Source: Arachnopeziza araneosa
Taxonomy: Eukaryota; Ascomycota; Leotiomycetes; Helotiales; Arachnopezizaceae
Direction of reading: 5' to 3'
NCBI GenBank assembly: GCA_003988855.1
Contig: QYAI01000118.1
Location: forward strand, 23,462 to 87,461
Length of the DNA: 64,000 nt
The notes under the pieces were generated by a model. The model did not search any database. It was not told the DNA's origin and was given only the letters and a program-made list of their open reading frames with translations. Within the stretch, counting starts at the first letter, position 1. The number at the start of each line of letters is the position of its first letter. Below, one piece after another: positions 58,701 through 64,000 of the stretch. Position numbers and translations under genes: made by a program.

Positions 58701-60837
58701 ATGTGAACAACGATAGGAATGAGACTCCACTCTACTGGGCATGTTCGAAAGGGCTGTTTTCTATGGTAAAGAAATTTTTAGACTTTAAAGCTGAGCCCAA
58801 TATCGTATCCAACGATGACTCTACTCCTTTGCTGAAGGCGATTGAGTCTGAAAATATTCCGATAGTAGAGCTGCTGCTAAAAGAGAAAGCAAATTTTGCA
58901 GTTGCAAATCTCAAGGTCTACTCTGCTCTAAATCTTGCAAGCTGGATGGGCGAAACAGATGTAGTGAGAATGCTACTTGCTCAGGGCGCAGACATCAAGG
59001 TGCAAGATCATGACTTAGACACGCCTCTACACCAAGCCGCGTTCAATGGCCGGCTGGAGGTGTTGGCCTTACTTCTTGACTCAGGAGCAGATCCAGAAGC
59101 AAAGAATAAGGATCTGAAATCTCCATTGCATTATGCAGCCGAAGCTGGACACGTGGAAATCGCAGAATATCTTCTGACAAAACTCATTCGGCCAGACGAG
59201 GGAGACAAGAACGAAAGAACACCGCTATCACTAGCGAGTGAAGGTGGGCACAATGACGTGATAAACCTTCTTTTCTACAGCCACGGGGCTCGTCTGAATT
59301 CCAAAGACAAAAACCTCAAATCACCGATATCATGGGCTGCATATGGAGGCGCAGAGGCTACCGTGGAGCTTCTTGCCACGTTGGGGGCCGAAATTGAATC
59401 TGAAGATGCGGATAAACGCACTCCCCTATCGTGGGCAGCATCACAAGAGAATGTTGCAGCTGCGAATGTGCTACTCGCACGGGGAGCAAAGGTAGAATGC
59501 AGAGATAGTAAGGGGCGAACTCCACTGTCGTGGGCTGCATCTGGTGGCCAGGACTATATGGCGAAGAGGCTCCTGGATGCGAACGCTGACGTTAAGTCTT
59601 TGGATAGTGATGGCCGCAATCCACTTTCATGGGCTGTATCAGTGAGAAATGGAGATGTGGTGAAATTACTCCTTCAACATGACTCGGATGTCCAGGTCGC
59701 TGCGCAAGAAAGTCCCGAAAGCGGAGGCCGAACTGTGTTGCATCGTGCAGTCGAGACTGGAGACGTTGATGTAGTTAGTCTGATTCTGAACGCGAAACCA
59801 AACGTGAATAAGGTGGATAACATCAAGGAGACGCCGCTCGGGCTGGCTGCACGGAATTCCAATCAAGATGTGATCATCCAACTTCTCGAAGCCAACGCTA
59901 TCCCCAATGTTCAGGACAATCTTGAAAGAACTCCTCTTTTCTCGGCCATATGCCGGGACCATGACTTGGCTGCTCTGAAGATGTTAGACAAAGATCTTGA
60001 TATAGAGGAACATCCTCACTTCTCTAGGACTCCACTTCAAGAAGCCATATGGCACTATTCCGATGATATTGTGGATAAGCTATTGACACTTGGTGTCGAT
60101 ATTAGTAGTAAGGATACCCAGGGAAGAGATGCCTTCCACGTGGCAGCGGCAAGGGGCTCGGACGACTACTTGCAACTTTTGGTTGATAAAGGACTTGATA
60201 GAAATGCCCAGGTCCCAATCACATATGACCTGCAACGCCGGCATGCACTTCACCATGCGGCATGTAGTCAAGACGTGTCCGGGGTAAACTACCTGCTCGA
60301 CAGATATAAAATAGCAACTGAAACTACAGATTCAAAGAACCAACCAGTCTCCGAGGGGTGGGAAACAAAATTGGATCCTGATGATAACGGATGGACCCCT
60401 CTACACTGGGCTGCAAAGGCTGGGGATGAAGATGTTGTTCAAAGATTTCTGGATATTGGCGCAGATGCCACCTTGAAAGAAGATTTGAACAAGTGGTCTC
60501 CGGTGCAAATTGCACAGTTTCATGGACAAGATTCTGTCGTGGTAACTCTCAGACAGCATTTAGAGAGTCTTGGGGTTGAGTCCAGTGTTGAAGAAGTCAT
60601 ACGTCCAGGCAAGATTAATTCAAGGGAGTGTGATGGATGCGGTATCAGTGTGAGTAAAATCCCCACAGTCAGAAAATAGTATAACTGACCTCCAAGCAGC
60701 CTATTTGCGGCATTTTATATTGTTGTGCTATTTGCGAGGATATCGATTTCTGTTACAAGTGTAAATACAGCTCGGGTAAAACTCATCCGGGTCACGAATT
60801 TAAGGAGAAGGAACCCGAACCTGAGGAGGAAAGTTAG
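52753..60837 (+). CDS. Giant TM / ankyrin-repeat / ZZ zinc-finger protein
   Basis: Five exons, 52753-52859, 52911-53296, 53363-55156, 55209-60649 and 60700-60837, all in phase, encode 2,621 residues. Order: signal peptide (MILIFSFLVLAPGVAG; Met6 is an alternative start); the fungal block FAMAPLGIITAIVGAIR with LEFMSSTSHEVCELWNGEGI (about 55-120); TM helices near 204-230, 241-265, 380-400 and 407-432; a CxxC/CxxC knuckle (CPRCGKKL, CPEC; about 472-495); a helical region; about 38 ankyrin units (about 1024-2560) split by a charged coiled-coil linker (about 1257-1403); and a C-terminal ZZ finger (CDGC, CAIC, CYKC, HPGH; about 2569-2610) completed by the last exon. The N-terminal block recurs in uncharacterised ankyrin proteins of filamentous fungi. 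Likely membrane-tethered scaffold or receptor; function unknown. Confidence 0.85.
59281..59650 (+). repeat. Block of near-identical ankyrin units
   Basis: Four consecutive ankyrin units share the SWAA/SWAV core (SPISWAAYGG, TPLSWAASQE, TPLSWAASGG, NPLSWAVSVR), more alike than the rest of the array. This indicates recent internal duplication or gene conversion within exon 4 of the giant gene. Confidence 0.6.
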
Positions 60838-61758
60838 CTATAAGAGTGTGTTGCTTTATTGGATATCAGTCGCTTTAAATTCCACAGGAACTTGCGGCTT
60901 GAGCCAAGGCTGTTTTTCAAACTTTCCGCCTGTTGAAAAATTGAAAAAAATTGGTGCGTTTGATGTGCTTCTGAGTTCCAGAGCGGCACGATAGGCTCTG
61001 TTTTCAGCTCAAATCTTACCCTCAATATTGACAACAGGGTCAATGCATTTAGTCTATCTTGGCATGTTGTCAAGATTACATAGCTTATCTTGCAAAGCTT
61101 CCTTTCGAAGTAAACGTAGTACTATATGCTTATAATTTTAAGACTGTTATCTTATAAACACTTTTTAGGACTAATTTATAAGCTTAAAAGTATTATTCTA
61201 TGAACACTCTATCGATTAGCAATATTAAAAGCTGTAACACTACACTTTACTTCGCACGTTAAAAACAAGAAGTACACTTGCTGAGTCGCTATATGAATAA
61301 AAGTAGAATTATCTACTACGTCGCTAACGAAAAACGTAAGCCTTTCGAACTGCCGATATTCATCCTCAGTATACATTGTTCGTACAATTCTTGGAAAATT
61401 AGTGATACTCGGTGGAGCTTTTGCATACCGGATCTCAATTTAGCCAGAGGCGAGCAGCCTATGCAGCCCATGATACCTCATTAACAAGCTCTCTATTAAG
61501 CACAATTCTTCGGCATATGCGCGCTACAGCGATTGGACGCAACAACCATTAACTGAATTCGACATGCATGTAGATGCTTGCGATCCCTTAGCTTCATTCA
61601 ACCTGTGCAATCTCCAATGCCGTAAACATCGAGATCCCATCGTGATTACCCATCTGCTGTCTGCATAAATTCCCATATCTACAGGGTAAAGATGTATTCG
61701 TTAAGACTTAGAGCATGGCCTCTAACTTTGAAATAATTTCTATTTCCATAAACACTGG
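60838..61758. other. Intergenic, AT-rich
   Basis: 3' flank of the giant gene and promoter of the GMC oxidoreductase gene. Many TTATAAG-type AT-rich words at 61120-61210. No gene seen. Confidence 0.5.
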
Positions 61759-63546
61759 ATGCCCAAGATGAAACTCCTCCTCTGGTTTCTCTTCCCATTT
61801 TTAGTTGTCGCCCAAAATATTACTTATGAGTACATCGTTGTGGGCTCTGGCCCCGGTGGTGGACCCTTGGCTGCAAATCTCGCCCGAGCAGGTCATTCTG
61901 TTCTCCTTCTTGAAGCTGGAGACGACCAAGGTGACAATCCAAATGTCACTTCAACTTGGGACTTCATAAATGCATATGAAGCGCCTAATACTCGTTGGGA
62001 CTTTTTTGTCGCGCATTCAGATGATGCGGAAAAAGAGGCCAAGTATCTACACACTACATGGCGAACCGTTGAAGGCGGATTCTACGTCGGACTATATCCT
62101 CCAGCCGACGCACAGAGGCTGGGTGTGTGGTATCCTCGCGCTGGCATGTTGGGCGGATGTGCAATGAACAATGGAGCGAATATTGCGATGCCGGCGAATG
62201 CTGATTGGCAGCACATCGCTGATATCACGAATGACGACTCTTGGACAGCGGAAAATATGAGGAAATATCTCGTGAAGCTGGAAACATGCAATTATATCGC
62301 CAATGGAAGTACATCTACACACGGCTTTAACGGCTGGTTGGAGACATCGCAATATGACACTACCTGGGCCAACGACAACACATCATATGGAGCAATAATT
62401 GCACAGGTGGCAGCTGAAGCTACAGAAGGAAAGCCTGTAGATCTTCCTTCTCTCGTGACAAGAGATATGAATGCTGAAGACCCAAATCGAGACCAGAGTC
62501 TCGGGATTTTTGGCCCCCTGACTCACGACAAAAACGGTATTCGTTCTGATCCAAATATTTACATCAAACAAACCCTGGCGGGCCATTACCCCCTCACTGT
62601 CCAGCTTAACACACTTGTGACCAAGGTGTTATTCAACACCACAGGACCCGACCCATCTGCAATTGGTGTCGAATTTCTTCAGGGTCCGCATCTTTACTCC
62701 GCCGATCCGTTCTATAACGCTACCGAAAAAGGAATTCCCGGCAAGGTGTTTGCCTCTCGTGAAGTTATCGTCTCTGGTGGTGCTTTCAACAGCCCTCAAA
62801 TCCTCAAGCTCTCTGGGATCGGTCCGGCCGTTGAACTGGCCAAGTTCAATATTTCAGTCATCAAAGACCTCCCAGGTGTTGGGCATAATATGCAAGACAA
62901 TTACGAAGGAGGAATTATGGGAGAATATGAAAAACCGGTCCCGTCTGGTATTTTCTTTGATCTGATGCATAAAACGTCGTTGTCGAAACTTCGCGACATA
63001 TATTACTTCTGCGGAGTCTTCTCATTTGAGGGTTTCTGGCCCGAGATGCCAACCCAGTATCCCAACGAGTTCTTGTGCGCCATGGTGCACATGAATCCCA
63101 AGAATATCAACGGCCGGGTCTTGCTGAAGAGTGTTGATCCAAGAGATACACCGGATATCAATCTGGGCTTCTTTTCGAAAGGGGATGATGACGATTTGCA
63201 GGCTATGTTTGAAGCAGCGGGGTTTATGCGGCCCATCTTCAACAATGTTCCAAACAATACCTTCAGTGAACTCCACCCATGCACTCATCCAGGTTGTACA
63301 GACGCGGAGCAGAAAGAGTTCTTGCGGAATCAGATTTTCAGTCATCATGCCACGAGTAGTTGCCAAATTGGGGCAGACGATGATTTGATGGCAGTGCTGG
63401 ACTCTAATTTCAGGGTGAGAGGCGTAAAAAACTTGAGAGTTGTTGATGCAAGTGCATTCCCAAGAGTACCAGGAGCATTTCCTGTTCTCCCAACCTTCGT
63501 CATCAGCGAAAAGGCTGCAGATGTAATCTTGAAGGACGTAAAATAG
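61759..63546 (+). CDS. Secreted GMC-family FAD oxidoreductase
   Basis: Single-exon 595-residue protein. Signal peptide (MKLLLWFLFPFLVVAQ), then the Rossmann FAD motif VVGSGPGGGPLAANLARAGH and LLLEAGD, GMC signature 1 region around RAGMLGGCAMNNGANIAMPA, signature 2 GGAFNSPQILKLSGIGP, and the C-terminal catalytic segment with HHATSSCQIG and LRVVDASAFPRVPGAFP. The first catalytic His is present; the second position, usually His or Asn after the DASAFP block, reads VLPTFVISEKAAD, the variant seen in the cellobiose-dehydrogenase-like and related secreted groups. Likely an extracellular alcohol or sugar oxidase or dehydrogenase. Many N-glycosylation sequons fit secretion. Intact and intronless. Confidence 0.9.
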   Translation: MPKMKLLLWFLFPFLVVAQNITYEYIVVGSGPGGGPLAANLARAGHSVLLLEAGDDQGDNPNVTSTWDFINAYEAPNTRWDFFVAHSDDAEKEAKYLHTTWRTVEGGFYVGLYPPADAQRLGVWYPRAGMLGGCAMNNGANIAMPANADWQHIADITNDDSWTAENMRKYLVKLETCNYIANGSTSTHGFNGWLETSQYDTTWANDNTSYGAIIAQVAAEATEGKPVDLPSLVTRDMNAEDPNRDQSLGIFGPLTHDKNGIRSDPNIYIKQTLAGHYPLTVQLNTLVTKVLFNTTGPDPSAIGVEFLQGPHLYSADPFYNATEKGIPGKVFASREVIVSGGAFNSPQILKLSGIGPAVELAKFNISVIKDLPGVGHNMQDNYEGGIMGEYEKPVPSGIFFDLMHKTSLSKLRDIYYFCGVFSFEGFWPEMPTQYPNEFLCAMVHMNPKNINGRVLLKSVDPRDTPDINLGFFSKGDDDDLQAMFEAAGFMRPIFNNVPNNTFSELHPCTHPGCTDAEQKEFLRNQIFSHHATSSCQIGADDDLMAVLDSNFRVRGVKNLRVVDASAFPRVPGAFPVLPTFVISEKAADVILKDVK

Positions 63547-64000
63547 GAGAGTAAAAATTGAAAACGTCAAAAGAAGGAATTATCTTTAGTTGCACAAAAG
63601 GCGACAAATTTGCGGGTCGGAAATGTTGTACAAATCCAAACTTTTTCCATATAAGTATGTACGCTCTCAAGTCGATCAAATCTAAGCAGCTCCCCCCCCT
63701 CCTGCGAAATCGTCTCTTGAATCTGTACTAGTGAAAGCCCGAGATTCGGGGCTAGAATTCAAGACCGGCGATGAAGTGTACATCTTCAATGTCACACAAG
63801 ACCGCCCGCGCTGACATGGTCCTGTTATACAGCTGGGACAAAATGGCATAACGTGGTTTATCATCGAGTGGCGCATATCATCGAGTGGCGCACTTTCCCC
63901 TACCCCATCACTTATCAACTTCAATACGCGTTTTCTCAACCATTTACAATGGAAATTCAAACCCAAGAAGCTCGAATCATTCTAGCTATCGAGGCTATTC
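63547..64000. other. 3' flank, incomplete right edge
   Basis: Downstream of the GMC gene. The plus-strand fragment VKARDSGLEFKTGDEVYIFN near 63733-63790 looks coding (SH3-like flavour) but is cut by a stop; a relic or an exon of a gene running off the window is possible. Confidence 0.35.
63859..63892 (+). repeat. Exact 17-bp tandem duplication
   Basis: TATCATCGAGTGGCGCA occurs twice head to tail with no mismatch. It may be a replication slip or the footprint of an excised element. Confidence 0.85.

Noticed and set aside
1..64000. CRISPR arrays, integrons, bacterial operons, autonomous transposons
   Set aside because: No regularly spaced repeats, transposase or reverse-transcriptase motifs were found, and the gene structure is eukaryotic.

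Overview
The window looks like nuclear DNA of a filamentous ascomycete (Pezizomycotina). Introns are short (about 40-80 nt) with GTATGT/GTAAGT-type donors and CTAAC/CTAAT-type branch sites. Gene families typical of these fungi occur: HET, Zn2Cys6, DUF7872-like, GRR1-type F-box/LRR, secreted GMC oxidoreductase and ankyrin giants. A Leotiomycete-type genome is my guess from overall flavour and is not proven. Exon models below were assembled by hand from splice signals and checked for reading-frame phase.

Layout. 1-2.6 kb is a decayed coding region. 3-9.1 kb (all minus strand) holds a glutathione S-transferase, a broken ankyrin-repeat gene, a small secreted PAN/apple-like protein and a membrane-anchored GH5 exo-beta-1,3-glucanase. 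10-12.4 kb holds a Zn2Cys6-containing ORF and a fungal two-TM family gene carrying an in-frame stop. 13.8-14.8 kb is a UbiA prenyltransferase. 15.3-17.2 kb is a multi-TM protein of uncertain integrity. 17.9-19.7 kb is an M24 metallopeptidase and 20.5-22.6 kb the GRR1 F-box protein. 24.1-27.7 kb encodes a DUF7872-like protein and an 8-cysteine secreted peptide. 29.9-33.4 kb is a nine-exon PLP decarboxylase whose model needs a 5-nt micro-exon. 35-36.3 kb is a frameshifted HET gene.

37.2-48.2 kb is a housekeeping block: AIM18-like protein, glutaredoxin, BAG-domain protein, ribosomal protein L16, acyl-CoA synthetase-like enzyme and a four-or-more-TM protein. 49.5-63.6 kb is an accessory block: a subtilase pseudogene missing its catalytic residues, a small unknown gene facing away from it, a 2,621-residue protein (signal peptide, TM segments, about 38 ankyrin units, C-terminal ZZ zinc finger), and a secreted GMC oxidoreductase.

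The most unusual item is the giant TM-ankyrin-ZZ gene at 52,753-60,837. It is intact across about 8 kb while several neighbours (subtilase, HET, another ankyrin gene, the first-kilobase relic) are broken, often by C-to-T-type stop codons or single-base deletions. This is the pattern expected of a birth-and-death locus for recognition-type genes, but its function cannot be read from sequence alone.
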